Below, piece by piece: positions 47,529-59,103 of a stretch of 64,000 nt of DNA (position 1 is its first letter; each line of letters starts with the position of its first letter). The stretch is from Trichosporon coremiiforme (lineage: Eukaryota; Basidiomycota; Tremellomycetes; Trichosporonales; Trichosporonaceae): NCBI GenBank assembly GCA_039545355.1, contig BCJJ01000006.1, positions 1,240,001 to 1,304,000 on the forward strand, read 5' to 3'. Under the pieces are notes generated by a model that had not been told where the DNA came from, ran no database searches, and saw only the letters and a list, made by a program, of their open reading frames with translations. The position numbers were made by a program, and so were the translations under genes.

Positions 47529-47678
47529 CTTGATGACTGGCACGTCGCGTCCATGAAAACAATGGTCACGTGCTCTCTGAGCACCGCGGTCCGTGTGACG
47601 ACCATCTTTGACGTCAACGCTACTGAGGCGCTGCATCTTTCAACCTTTCTTCCCGAACCACATTCAGCTATCGCTATT

Positions 47679-49117
47679 ATGTCCGGGATATCGTCCAACG
47701 CTGCTCCAAAGGACTCCGATGGCAATCAATCCATGTCGGACCAGCGGCAAAAGATTCTTGTGACCGGCTGGCGCAAGTATGTTTGTGGTTCCAAGCTCTC
47801 TGACTCTTCGCAGAGCGGGCAAGTCTTCCTGCATCAAGACCGTGTTCCAGGATCTCCCTGTCAAGGATGTCCCTTACATAGGCATTACACAGAAATTGGA
47901 AAAGGTGAACTATGAGTACGTCAGTTGCTGCTGGTACATTGCTGACAACGAGTACCATCGTGCCGCTGCAGATATGGGACACGCCATCGAACTTTGAGCT
48001 TGACCAGCTCGACACACCTCTGGCGTCCTTTTCAACGATCGTCTATGTCATGGATATGCAGGTATGTGATATCCACAGAAACTGCATCTGACTCTGAAAG
48101 GCAGATGATTCATATCATGAAGCAATTCGACAGGCCGTATATGTCTTCCTTCGCGGGTATCTCGCAAATCCCGCCATGAAGTTCTTCATCTTCGTGCACA
48201 AGGCTGAGGCGTTGTCCGAGGATTATCGCCAAGGTACGTGAGGAGGTCTTTCTTCTCGCGCTGACACGTGTAGAGAACTTTGTGGAAGTCCAGAGTGGTC
48301 TTCAAGAAGAGCTGGAGGACTTCCACTACCCGTCGCTTCAACAATACGCCGGCGCTCTTGATCTGTCTGACCCGAACACATGCAACAGCATCTTCAGCCA
48401 TCTGTCTACAGAAGTCAAGCCGGAGATGACCAGCGTTCATGACACTTTGCTCCGTGACGCCTGGAGCCGCGTAGTACAAAAGAACATGGAGATGCTTCCT
48501 TCCGTTGAAGCTCTTCTTTTGAACTTCACTGAAGTGAGTACAACATCCCTGGCAGCTTGCTCATTGACAGACGTCTGGCATGGACAATTCATATCTCTTT
48601 GATATCAATTCTGGGGTTGTCCTCGCAACTGACAACCGACATCGTAACGAAGCCACCATGGAGCAAGTGACGGAATACCTTTCCCGATTTTTACAGTTCC
48701 GTGACATCTACAAGTAAGCCGCCCACCGACGCTGCAGCGCATGTATGACATGCTGACATCGACCAAGGGGCCTAGGCAAGCCAAGCTTCATGGGAGCTGC
48801 AGCTCAAGACAGCGGGGGCAGCGTTTCTAAAGCGGAAAGTTCGTCCGTCGACAATGAGGATACTGAGGCTCCGTGGATGACTCAATCGACGCGTCTATTA
48901 CCAAACACCACGATATCACTTTGGCAGTTCACGCCGTGAGTCTGATAACCACTCTGACTACTGTGAATCAGCCGGAATAGCTGCTGACATTCATTGCAGA
49001 CAGCTAGCCTTGGTCGTACTTCTGCACACGGACACATGGCAATCACGGCGGGGTATGATCGAATACAACCTGACCTTCCTGCGCCAAGGTATCAGACGCA
49101 TCCTGATGGAAGTGTAG
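47679..49117 (+). CDS. GTR2: Gtr2/RagC-D GTPase, TORC1 regulator
   Basis: Eight exons (47679-47776, 47814-47915, 47953-48061, 48101-48233, 48274-48533, 48571-48713, 48768-48935, 49000-49117; introns 36-64 nt) encode 376 aa. The P-loop is GWRKAGKSS (residues 30-38, assembled across intron 1). It is followed by PLQIWD(T)P in place of DxxG, IVYVMDMQ, and FVHKAEALSEDY, the RagC/D-type HKxD position with Ala replacing Val-Asp. The C-terminal roadblock-like domain (SYLFDINSGVVLATD ... QLALVVLLH ... GMIEYNLTFLRQGIRRI) is complete. Rag GTPases act as Gtr1-Gtr2 heterodimers on the vacuole to signal amino acids to TORC1. HK-A-E instead of the usual HKVD could alter guanine recognition. Confidence 0.85.
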
Positions 49118-49468
49118 TGTTCCCGATGTATAGATACGTTGTACGCGGTGCGAAGAGCGCGCGAAAGTTACACAATGGAGCAGGTGTGCGATACGTCCGG
49201 CGGCGATACGTCCGGCGGCGATACGTCCGGCGCATGTCAATGTGCATGGCCGATCTTGGCCGAGGAGTGCATGCCCTCAGCGCGGCATTTACTTCTGCGC
49301 GGCAACGGATGCATTTTCGAAAGTGCATGGCGATCGAACGTCACTGACGCACTCCAAGAACGACGACCTACAGTAGCCACCTGGAGGTGCTTGGGTCGCG
49401 TCACACTCATCCGCTACTTGCAAACCTGTTCATCATCAACTTCAGCGCCGAATCCTTCAGCGTGTATA
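49118..49468. other. Intergenic region between GTR2 and CLASP
   Basis: It contains the 15-bp x3 tandem repeat at 49188-49232 and presumably the CLASP promoter. No gene is seen. Confidence 0.4.
49188..49232 (+). repeat. Tandem repeat, three copies of a 15-bp unit
   Basis: Three perfect copies of GCGATACGTCCGGCG, 71 bp after the GTR2 stop codon. Confidence 0.9.
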
Positions 49469-52400
49469 ATGGCTGCTGTCACAGATGAGGAAGTAGAGGC
49501 TTTCTTGAGCTCCCTTCGTGCCGCAGGTTGGTTTCGCGTACAGCTTCAGTCTCCCCTTGCTAACGTGCGCAGACGTGGACAAGAAGGTCAACCTGATTCA
49601 GTTATGGGGTATCAAGCTTGAAGACCTCGACGTGCTTCCAGATCGCTCTATTGATGCCATCACTCTTTTGGTCAGCCCTTTCATCCGCTCACCTTCCCAC
49701 CTCCTGGTGACTTCGACGCTCGCTTCGTTTCTCCCTTTCTTCCTGCCTCTCATTCCGGCTTCGCAGACTCAGTCGCACCTTCGGGTTGCAGTTTTGTCGC
49801 TCCTTCCTTCTCTTCTGGAGAAACTGAACGATCCCAAGGGTAAAGTTCATGGACCGGCACGAGTCTGCATATCGTTACTCGGAGCCAAGTGTTATGAGGC
49901 GGAAGGTACCGAACTCGCACCATCAACGAAGGGCAAGGAGAGGGACTCTTTGACCTCGGTGTGGGAAACCTCGGTGAAAGATGCCTTGGAAAGTCGGGGA
50001 GTACGCGTAAAGCTGGAAGTCCTCAAGATTTTCGTGAAACTACGAAACGAACCTGCTGCCAAGCTCCCATTGAAACCGTGGCTCCCGAGCCTAGTAGCGC
50101 TTCTGGAAGACTCTGATGGGAGTGTGCGCGATAGTGCCCGAGAGGTTGGTTCGAATCGCCTTCTTGCAAACTGACATCAGACTGTCGTCGAGTTGCTCTC
50201 GCCGCTGTCAACCCCGGCTGCCGCTCGTTCCGAGCTGAAGAAGCTGATGCTAGCCCGAGGAGTGCGCAAATCTATATCGGACAGTATCATTGCTCGAGTG
50301 TTTGGGGGGCCTGCAAATGCTGGTACCAATACCCCGGCAAGAGAAGGCGCCTCTACTCCGGCGACCGCAAGTGTGGCCGCTCCACGGAACAACGGGGCTG
50401 TCTCAACACCGACAGGAGATGTTGTTGACATCGTTTACGTATGTCGCCTCGACGCCCCTGGATCGAGTACTGAGATTGACTTCAACAGATTGCAAGTGCG
50501 AAGGATCTCGAGAATGAATTCAGAGCCATGGCCCCTCATTTCGCTGTATGTCCTAGGTGCCGAACAATTCTGACAGGGCTTAGGGCAAGGAAACTGAGCA
50601 TAACTGGGGACCTCGCGAGCGGGCACTGGTTCGAGTACGAGGCATGTTACGGGGAAAAGCCTTCCTGAACCAGCCCGAAGCTTTCTTGCAAGGTCTCAAA
50701 GCCGGCCTTGTGGATGGATTGGTGAAAACTGTGAGCAGAACGATATTTGGAATCGACATGCTGACAATAGCTCATGAGCCTTCGCACCACAGTGGCTCAA
50801 CAGTCATGCGCGTTGGTGCAGGAACTCGCCGAGGCATTGGGCCCATCTCTGGATCCGTCGCTTGACCTCTTGCTCCCAACTTTGGGGAAAATGGCGTAAG
50901 CATCAGCAAACTAATATCAGAGTAGACGCTGACGGGTAGTGGATTGACAAAGCGGATCATAGCCGAGAAATCGCAGAGGGCCGTCACTGCGATTTTGGTG
51001 CACGCCTCTCCAGCGCCTGCCAAACTGATAGGGCATATCGCTGCCGCGATACAGGACAAGAGTGTGCAGGCACGCCAATACGGCGCAGGGCACTTGAAGA
51101 CCTACCTCGAAGCTCAAGCCAAGGATCATCGCGGACTTGTTGAAGGGATACCTGGTGTATTAGACCAAATACAGCAACTGTTGAAGAAGTGTCTTGCTGA
51201 CACAAACCCTCTCGTTCGTGAACAAGGTCGACTTGCGTTCTGGAGTTTCGAAAAAGTGTGGCCTAGTCACGCGTCTGCGCTGCTAGCGGCCTTGGACGGC
51301 ACCGCTCGGAAACAGCTCGAGAAGGCAAATCCACGTATAGGTACAACGCCAGTTTCCTCCAAGATCTCGAAGCCCAATACTCCTCGCAGTTCGGCTATGA
51401 GTGCGTTATTGGCAGCGAAGCGCGCTCAGGCTGCTGAGATAGCGGCCAAGCGTGTTGCGGAGGGCGAAGATCCGAGACAACCGATTATCGAAACGTTGCC
51501 TTTGAATGAGACTCCTAGCAAGGCACCCAAAAGCTCATCCTCTGCACCCAGCGAAGTGGCCGTTACCCCTCGAATGGCGCTGGAGTCTCCCACCCCAGCC
51601 CTTGCGCCGCCCACGGCCTTGTCACTATCAGAGCCACCCGAGGTTCTCGCGTCATCTTCAAGCGACGCAGCCAATGCAGCCAAATCGACAGCAGAAACTG
51701 CCACTGGTTGTGGTTTGGAGGAAATGTGCGATCTTATCTCCAGTCCAGCCCGCTCCGCAGAAAATGCGCGGTCTGGTGATTCACGGCCGTGCACGCCTGC
51801 GAAGGGCTCGGTCCATACTGGCAATATCGATAAACGGACCGGTCCTGGAGACGCATCGCAGAGTTCGGTTGGTTCCAACAGCGCTGTCTCACCTGGCCAT
51901 CAAACGCCGAAGACAAACATGCGCAGAAGCGGCATTCCCGTTCGATCCCCGCCACGGCATGGCTCTTCGCCGTCGTCGACTTGCCCAAAACCAGTGCAGC
52001 GATCATCGATTACCTCTTCACATTCGATGGCGTCGACGCTGTCCAGAGCCATGTCTCGGAGCCCGTCTCTCAAAGTAGACTCTGGTAACCCTGCATTCTT
52101 TGAGAGCGAGACACCGTTGAAGCCTTCACATCACTCTGGGCTCCAAGCACGCTTCCCTCACCAGGAAGCACGTCGACTGTCTCACTCACGCACAAGTGGT
52201 TCTGCCACCACTTCAATGGATCATTTGCCCAACTCCCCCGCAGATGAGCAAATCCGCGCTCAAGCGGCTCAGGCATTCTCCGCTGCTCAGCAATTACTCG
52301 ACTTCGATGACGATCAAGATGCGATGGCCGATGTGCCATTGACCCCGATTCGATCCAACACCAAACCAGTGCCTGCGCTCGCATATCGCACCCCTTCCTC

Positions 52401-53493
52401 CGGCTTCAATGGGGTATCAAAGCAACCGTGGGAAGACTCTCCGAGAGCAATGACGCCCAAATTGTTGAATATGCTCCAGAGCAGAGGATATGAACGTAGC
52501 TGGTGGAACGAACGCCGCAAACTGCTCGACCAAATGTCTTCGCTGAAAGTGAAAGAGCCATCTACGGGTGACACTATTGAGGACGCCGTCGAAAGCTTGG
52601 CTCTGGGAGAAACTTCAGTGTGCATGTTGCAGTCAATCGCCTTATTCTCTGCGGCGCACCCGATCAGCACTTTAGAGTCTTCCTCCGGCGACGACAATGC
52701 GAGCTCTAGGGACCTGTGGTCTCGAACGCGCTTGTTTGATCGTGTCTTCGAAGGACTGGTTAACCTCCTTCGCCCGGCATTGGTGAGCACAGTCCATTAT
52801 ACCGAAACTAATGGTCGACAGACTGCCGACATTCTCGAGCAAGGCATTGTCACACTTTGGGAATTAGTCCAAAACCAGTGGCCTCTATGCGAGGATCGTG
52901 AAGATTCGCTACTGGATGCTCTGTTTCAGCTGCGAACGTCTACCAGCGGCATGGTTCTTGAGGCAACCAACGCAATGGTTTCTCTTCTTACTGAAGCGTG
53001 TGACCCGCCTTTTCTGCTGTCGCTCCTCCATTCAGCTCTTGAAAGATTCATCGGCACAGTGAGGATGGGCGCGGGCTCACCCAGCAAGGAGCAAGTCTAT
53101 GGGGAGCGCGCCGCAGCAGCCGGATACAGCTTCGGACTGAATGCGATGGGGATGTGCATTTTGCACCTGCCTCAAGAGGCTGTTGAGGTCGAAGCGAAAC
53201 AATTGGCGGGTCCGGTTCTGGAAGCGCTTCGGTTGGACTCGTCTTCGTCGGTCATGGCTCGGCAAGCAGCCCACCGAGTCATCCTTGCAGTGCAGTGCGT
53301 AATCGCAGACGATGTCCGGACGCTGTCACTTTTCCCTCGACTCACTTCTGGCCAGCGAAGCTTTGCTACCTACCTCATGCAGCAAAACGGGGTAATGGGT
53401 AAAGCTGGCGACGAGGCGGAGGCGGATACGCGACGTCGAACAGTGTTGAACGAGCTGGCAGGAGGTCTGGCCAAAGGCTCGCGCTACCTGTAG
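49469..53493 (+). CDS. STU1: CLASP/Stu1 microtubule-associated protein
   Basis: Seven exons (49469-49526, 49573-50144, 50181-50438, 50489-50545, 50584-50730, 50771-50895, 50940-53493; introns 36-50 nt, two with GTTGGT donors) encode 1256 aa. The N-terminal 210 residues are HEAT-like TOG repeats ([44 protein letters not shown]). A second TOG array at about 310-490 has [42 protein letters not shown] and [12 protein letters not shown] Ser/Pro/Arg-rich basic linker of about 330 residues, including the SxIP-like RSGIPVRSP, probably binds microtubules and EB1. A helical C-terminal domain follows. CLASPs stabilise plus ends and kinetochore microtubules. Confidence 0.85.
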
Positions 53494-53670
53494 AGTCGTT
53501 AGTTCAATGTGTATGTACAATCGCAAGGGTTGGCTGGGCACCACTGGCACCATGTTTAGCTTGCCGGTGCGTTTTGCAAGATGCAGGCACAAGGCCGTCG
53601 CATGGTAGGGCCTTGAGGAGGTGAAGCACTCACAATTCAAGTCTCCGGGACGACCGGTGACGCCATTCGA

Positions 53671-54585
53671 GGTTTCCCACGTGGGGTCGCCTACCCGACG
53701 TTTCCCACGGACAACTGGACGGAGTATATCCGAGTGGAGGCACTCGTGGGAACCCTCGGGTGGCGGTGGGTCCCCACGGATAACCTGGACGCGAGCTGTG
53801 ACCAAGGTTTCCCACGGGCAATCTTCATGGCTAGCTGGCCCTCCACCCGAAGTTTTCTTTTCCCCCAAGCGGTCGCCACCCAAAGTCTCCCACGGCCAAC
53901 TGAGAAGTCGCCAACCGGGAACCTATGCACCCAGTCCGTTTTAAGGTTTCCCACGGGCTTCCTGCGCCCAAGCTGACGGTGATTGTTTTCCACGGGTGAT
54001 CTTCGCTTTAACGGACGCCACTTGAGGTTTCCCACGGCCAACCTCCGCTGTCGGTACCTGAGGATTTCCACGGACGACCTCCACTCCAGCCGCCTGAAAC
54101 TGAGGTTTTCCAACAGGGGCCTCACCCGAGTCGCGACACGAGGTTCTCACACGCTGCCGCCCAAGACATCCGAAGAGCGCTTCCCTCCGGGCCGCGATAA
54201 TCCATCCAGGTTTCCCACGGGCCACTTTCAAGACTCGGCCACGGTCGACCTCCGTAAATTCACCTTCCTTGGAACAACCGCAAAGAAGCGAACGGACATG
54301 GATATTGTTGCGGCGAAACGGTACTGACAATGATGCTAGTGCGATGACCACCAATGCTTGCCTTGGGCGGACCTTTTGGTGGCCAGCGGCAAATGCATGT
54401 AGGTGTAGGCGACACGGGGAATAGCAGCCACGAGTTCCAGGCGCGAGACGTCGCCAGCCCCGAAGTGTCTCAAGGAGTTGGCCGTGGGAAGCCTTGAATC
54501 TAGCGAGCAGTTCCTCCGACGTCGATCGCAATTTTCAACGCTGCTACTTCTTCGGCCCCACTCAAGATCAATCGTGGAAAACCTT
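53671..54585 (+). repeat. Cluster 1 of the degenerate AGGTTTCCCACGG repeat
   Basis: At least ten copies of AGGTTTCCCACGG(G/C), exact or with one to three changes, are visible from near 53671 to 54220 (for example 53701, 53807, 53885, 53945, 53986, 54025, 54063, 54208). Spacing is irregular, about 30-110 bp. Two reverse-oriented copies lie near 54480 and 54573. Sequence after the core often runs into (A)TGACCTCC- or CAACCTCC-like bases, suggesting a longer ancestral unit. Confidence 0.75.
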
Positions 54586-55475
54586 GAATGCGCTCTTCAC
54601 GTTCTCCGAGACTGGGGTTTGCCTCTAACTGTTTTGAAGAGGAGTAAATGCGAGATCCAATATTCCAAGCGTACAGAGTGCGGGGAGTTCAAAATGATGG
54701 TCAGAATGAGGTCTTAACGCTGGTGAGATGCTGCGCCAAACTTCCCTGGGTGCCAACAATATGCCGGTATCGGTTGTTCCGTATCTCATGTAATTTTGAT
54801 CATACTGAGCTGGAGCTATGAAACACGTTACGATTCGATGTCACTCACGCGCTGGCGCGATGGCAGGGTCCTACGACTATTCCTGACAAAGTTCACTGAC
54901 AGGTCATTGGCTGAAGTTTCTCGACCCCACGTTGATTAGGCATTCTTTCCCTCTCGCCCTCGGGCCCCTTCCAGAGGGGAAGGACAGGTTCTCGCTCTAT
55001 GATGTAGATGATCTACAGACCTCGAATCCCTCTGAGCACTCAGCATATAAACATTACTCAGTAAATTTCATGGGGGTTCCTCACGCCGGGATTTGAGCAA
55101 TGTCTGCGATTCATCCCTAGTTAGCTTCTTGCACGGCGTCTGTCAGAGTAACACTGCGAAGTGCATTTCAACTATCGGGCGCTTGTATAAGCCAAAGCTA
55201 AACAGGCAACAGTGCGCGGGGACTGTGGCATGTGGACGAATGAACGAGCAGACTCCAAGCAGCAATGGGCTTGTGCCGCTACAGTTAGGAACTTTTTAAT
55301 TATTGGGAGGGGGCTTGCCACGGGCTACTGGCCCCGGGAGAGCGGATGCGCTGAATTCGCTGCGGCTCGTGCCAACGGACCCCGGAATCTGTTTTAAAAA
55401 GTATATATCCGTGACAGACAAGACCTTGGAAGTGAAAAGCATCACAAATACGTTTCTTGCGCGATACATGCAAGC

Positions 55476-55555
55476 CGTGCATCGCTACGGGTCTCACACG
55501 CCACCAGCAAGCGTACGTGCATCGCTACGGGTCTCACACGCCACCAGCAAGCGTA
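55476..55555 (+). repeat. Perfect 40-bp tandem duplication
   Basis: 55476-55515 is repeated exactly at 55516-55555. It lies in non-coding sequence; the open frame through it has no recognisable domain. Confidence 0.95.
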
Positions 55556-56153
55556 ATACTGCACGGTATCGTCCTGATCTGGGTATCAACTCTAAAGTTA
55601 GGAATGCCATAGGCAGAATCAGTGTGGTAAACGACCTCTGTTGTCTCTGCAGGACTGTACGTCAGCGTTGGGATACTCAGCTTAGGAATCCCCGCCTCTC
55701 GGAACACTTCCTATCTCTGTCGCACCTTCCTCCACGTTTCTCAATGTAACGGAACTGCGGCCTGTGGCAGAGGTGTGCCGTCGCATATGAGTCTGACGAG
55801 TACCCAAGCTACTGATAAATGAGCTGAATGGGGCGCGGAGAGCCCGAAAGGGCGTCTCAGATCTAAGCGGGCGCAGCCATCACTTACCTCCCAGTGGAAC
55901 AGCTGTGAAAGCGAGAGCATAGAACGAAGACTGTTACATTGGCCTTTGCGCGGGTGACAAGCAACTGAGGCAAGCCAGAGCTTAGCCGCCCGGCAACCTT
56001 GCGCTCAGAAGAGATATGGCTGCTTGATCTAGGGTATTTCACTGGAAGCTTAGGTAGGATAAACAGCCCAAGGTCTAGCTTTCTGGGGATCGTTGGTGTC
56101 CGGCCAGTTCTTAGCCGCGTTCGCCGCTCCAAATGGAGTTCACACAGACCCAA

Positions 56154-56202
56154 AGAACAGAAGAACCGCGAGAGAGAGCCACAGAACAGAAGAACCACGA
56201 GA
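56154..56202 (+). repeat. Direct repeat of a 20-bp purine-rich unit
   Basis: 56154-56173 and 56183-56202 differ at one base (AGAACAGAAGAACC(G/A)CGAGA). Confidence 0.85.
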
Positions 56203-56382
56203 AAGGCGTCTCCAACACAGCCCAGAACGCGTACCCTCTGCTTGTTCTAGTCAGAAATCGGGTGATATGGGTACGCAGAGCTTTTGGTAGCTGTGCCTGG
56301 GCTTGGGGGATGACCCTCGTCTTGAACGCACTTGAACCCGACCCGAGCGTTGAAGGACGACCGATGCAGAATGGAACTTTCC

Positions 56383-57169
56383 CACGGGTGAACATTGCCC
56401 CTCCCCGCGAAACACACATAATATTCATGCGGCAACACCGTGGCAGTCAGGAGAATATCACGAGTACTCCACTTGAACTAAATTACGTAAATTCCCAGTT
56501 CAGGGACAGGCACGTGGCCTGTAGGTACGTCCCATGAGATTATACCTGCCAACTCTTGTGACCGATGTCATCTCACGTGAGGTGATCAACCTCCTTCATC
56601 GTTACGTGATTGGAAAATCTGCGTCACAATTTTGGTGGAGATCGCCCGTGGGAGATCTTGCCTGGCGGCCTCGCAGGCAGGGTGGTCGCTCAGGCTGGAT
56701 GAAGTTGACCGTGGGTGGGAAACGCGAGCTCGGTGCTGGACGTTCGGGGGAGTATCGCTGATATCGCACGTGGTAACCGGTCGAGGAACGCCCGTGGGAA
56801 ACCTCTGCCAGTCCCAGTTTGGTGGAGATGCGCCGTGGCAAATGTTGGGTGGGTCGCTCGTGGAAAACCTAGCTTGGCAATGGCAACCGTGGGAAATTGG
56901 TCGACGACCAATCTTCCCGACTATGATTCCCACGGGTGACGTCCACGTCGTTTGGCCACCCTGCCAAAGTTTCCCATGGGTAGAATATCCTCCACCCCTA
57001 CTCTAAGTCGCTTTGCCATCCAAGCCTCCACCACCACCCTGACTTTCCACGGTGGTCCTCTGCTCGCTCCTTGGCCAGCCTGAGCTTTCCCACGGATGAC
57101 CTCTGCGTGGGCACCCTCACAAGGGTGACCTCCACAAGACGTTGCCACCCAGATGTTTCCCACGGATGA
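56383..57169. repeat. Cluster 2 of the CCGTGGGAAACCT repeat, with an orientation switch
   Basis: Copies between about 56645 and 56900 read CCGTGGGAAA on the plus strand (56645, 56703, 56790, 56832, 56860, 56889). From about 56928 to 57165 they read TTTCCCACGG (56929, 56971, 57045, 57089, 57155). The switch near 56.91 kb gives a large degenerate inverted arrangement. A single copy at 56385 is in TTTCCCACGG orientation. Part of this cluster recurs beside the second ORC3 copy. Confidence 0.75.
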
Positions 57170-59103
57170 CTCCTTTTCCGATCCTTGACTTCACTGGAGA
57201 CTATCAGCACTTCGCATCACTCTTGGAGTGATGAATTACTAGTAGCTCGGTATTCAGCCCTTACATCTCACACCTAGGACATGATAACACCTTTCACAAC
57301 CTCATCACCTCTCTTAGTGGTGTTCTTTCCACGTGCCCGAACAATGCCAAACAGACGTGCCTCCTCCACAAACCTGATGAAGAGAGCGTGAAGACGGCTA
57401 TCAGTTTCGTCGTCNATGGCNGGCTTTTGATTGCTGTCCCCGNCATCAGTGCCGCCNGGTACCACTGCCTGACGGAAGCTGTCGAGCCAATCCCACAGGT
57501 TCACCGACTTGCCTGAGGCCTGCCACAGGTTGTACAAGGTTTGGACCTCAGGGAACACCACCGACAGGTGGTGATCCTCGGTCAGCTCTTGGGGAGCATC
57601 CTGCCGGATTTGTGATCGAATTCGGTCAGACAGATAGTTGTGCCACTCAGCATCCTTGGTGTCACTGAAGAAAGCAGATGGTGCACCCAACGCATGAAGC
57701 ACTGTAAGCCGTGGTGTGGGGTTCTGTGTCTATGCCATGAGCAAATTGTCTCCTGAGCTATGCTTACACTGAGAATGTCNCCCGTCAAGTTTACTGTCAT
57801 CAACTTGGCAAACAGATGTTCGTCAGGGTCAGGTCCCGATTCATGTCCATCTCTCCTGGCNTCTGAGACAGCTTGGAGAATCCCCAAGTCTGCCTCCTGC
57901 GCTGCCCGAAGAGTGCTGTTGTTCTGGCTGTACAGCAAAAGCCACTGCTGTCAGCACATTGCCGACTCAGACCTCACCTTCATCATTTTCAGGGCAGCAG
58001 GTGCCCCTCCCCCGACGATATCTTCCTCAAGGCGGATTTGCTCCTCAATATCTGAGCAGAATTGGAGTGCAGGTTTGCGAGTCGCCTGAGTTTGGTCAAA
58101 TGCTACTCTCATACTAGATCTTACTCTGAAGACACTTTCCAAACTTGAGCTGCCTTTGCGCACCCGGCCACCATTGAGAATGTGAAGATCAATCTCACTT
58201 GAGTCGGTGATAGCCCAAGTCGAGAGGAGGGTCTTGATGGAAGGTACTGAGAGAAGTAACCTGAACGGTGTGTCACGATGCAAGCTAGGAGGAGTAAGAC
58301 TAAAGAAGTATCACGGGCAGAGACAGTCACGTACTTTAGAATATGAACGAGATCCGACATTGTAGTCGCATTCATCATCTGAGGATTTTGAAGATGCACG
58401 AGCACCGGAGAGTGTCGGTCGGAACGCTCCCACCATGCACACACGGCCCCCATTGGTGTCTGGCCGGTCCTTTGAGCTTCCACAGCCTGTTATTAAAGAA
58501 GTCCCATCATGCGGTCTCCATCTGGAAACTCACTGCTTCTCCCATCACGCTGAACGCTATGGCTCTCGTTAGACTGCCGATGTCCCCAATCCCTTGACAA
58601 TCCACAGTGACAGGATGATCGATGACTTCAGAAAGCTCGCGCCCCACAGAGACAGACAGATCTGTCGTTAGCTGTGCACTTGGCCCATTTTCTCACTTTG
58701 CACCAAGGCAACAGGTAGCCTCACGTACTCAAGCAAGCCTTGATGCTGCTGCTTGCTGCACCCAAGCAGCCATTCATGTATTTCTTCCACTTGCTCTAGG
58801 GAGCAGCTCTTTTCAAAGGTCTGACAATCAGCTTGAATAATTGCAAACACGCGTACCTGATGAGCCTTCTCCATGGAAGAGTACATCCCAGACTCGATTA
58901 ATCCGAGTTGTGGTGGTCGCGCAACAACACGACGCTTCTTCCGTGGTAGAACGAAGACGCCCTGGGGTTAGAATGGCACGAAAGACTCGAGCTGTACTTA
59001 CCTCACTGAGAGACTGGAGTTCATCCCCATTCATTGCTGAGTATGCAGCCGGATGAGAGTACATTGAAAGAGAACGTTCAAAACACAAACATGGGCGGAG
59101 GTT
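57044..59103. repeat. Large direct duplication, copy A
   Basis: This block is repeated at 59393-61452 with a constant offset of 2349 bp. By eye the two are identical except for one base called c at 57140 and n at 59489 and a few bases at the right boundary. Ambiguous bases at 57415, 57421, 57443, 57457, 57780 and 57861 recur at exactly matching positions in copy B. Confidence 0.92.
57274..59064 (-). CDS. ORC3: Origin recognition complex subunit 3 (ORC3), copy A
   Basis: The coding sequence is the same as copy B, with exons at positions 2349 lower, and encodes 480 aa. Similarity between the copies stops only about 40 bp upstream of the ATG at 59064. Copy A therefore lacks the divergent MOD5-ORC3 promoter and sits instead beside repeat sequence and an assembly gap. 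If real, it may be silent or differently regulated; if it is a scaffolding artefact it does not exist. The functional reasoning is given for copy B. Confidence 0.6.

Larger units (their letters stand above)
53494..57043. other. 3.5-kb gene-poor, repeat-rich region
   Basis: No gene is supported. Open frames on both strands here (for example 53326-53883 and 53941-54531, minus) translate a degenerate nucleotide repeat into peptides such as ARGKP and PVGNL and look fortuitous. The region contains two clusters of the CCGTGGGAAACCT repeat, a perfect 40-bp tandem duplication and a 20-bp near-perfect direct repeat. Confidence 0.5.

Noticed and set aside
50145..50165. GGTTCGAATC-like tRNA T-loop
   Set aside because: It lies in a CLASP intron and lacks acceptor, D and anticodon stems.
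53326..53883. 185-codon minus-strand frame after CLASP
   Set aside because: It overlaps the CLASP 3' end antisense and then translates the CCGTGGGAAACCT repeat; no independent evidence.
57582..58597. Transposase reading of the duplicated block
   Set aside because: The large direct repeat first suggested a mobile element, but spliced minus-strand exons give a coherent ORC3-like protein, and no terminal inverted repeats or target-site duplications were seen.
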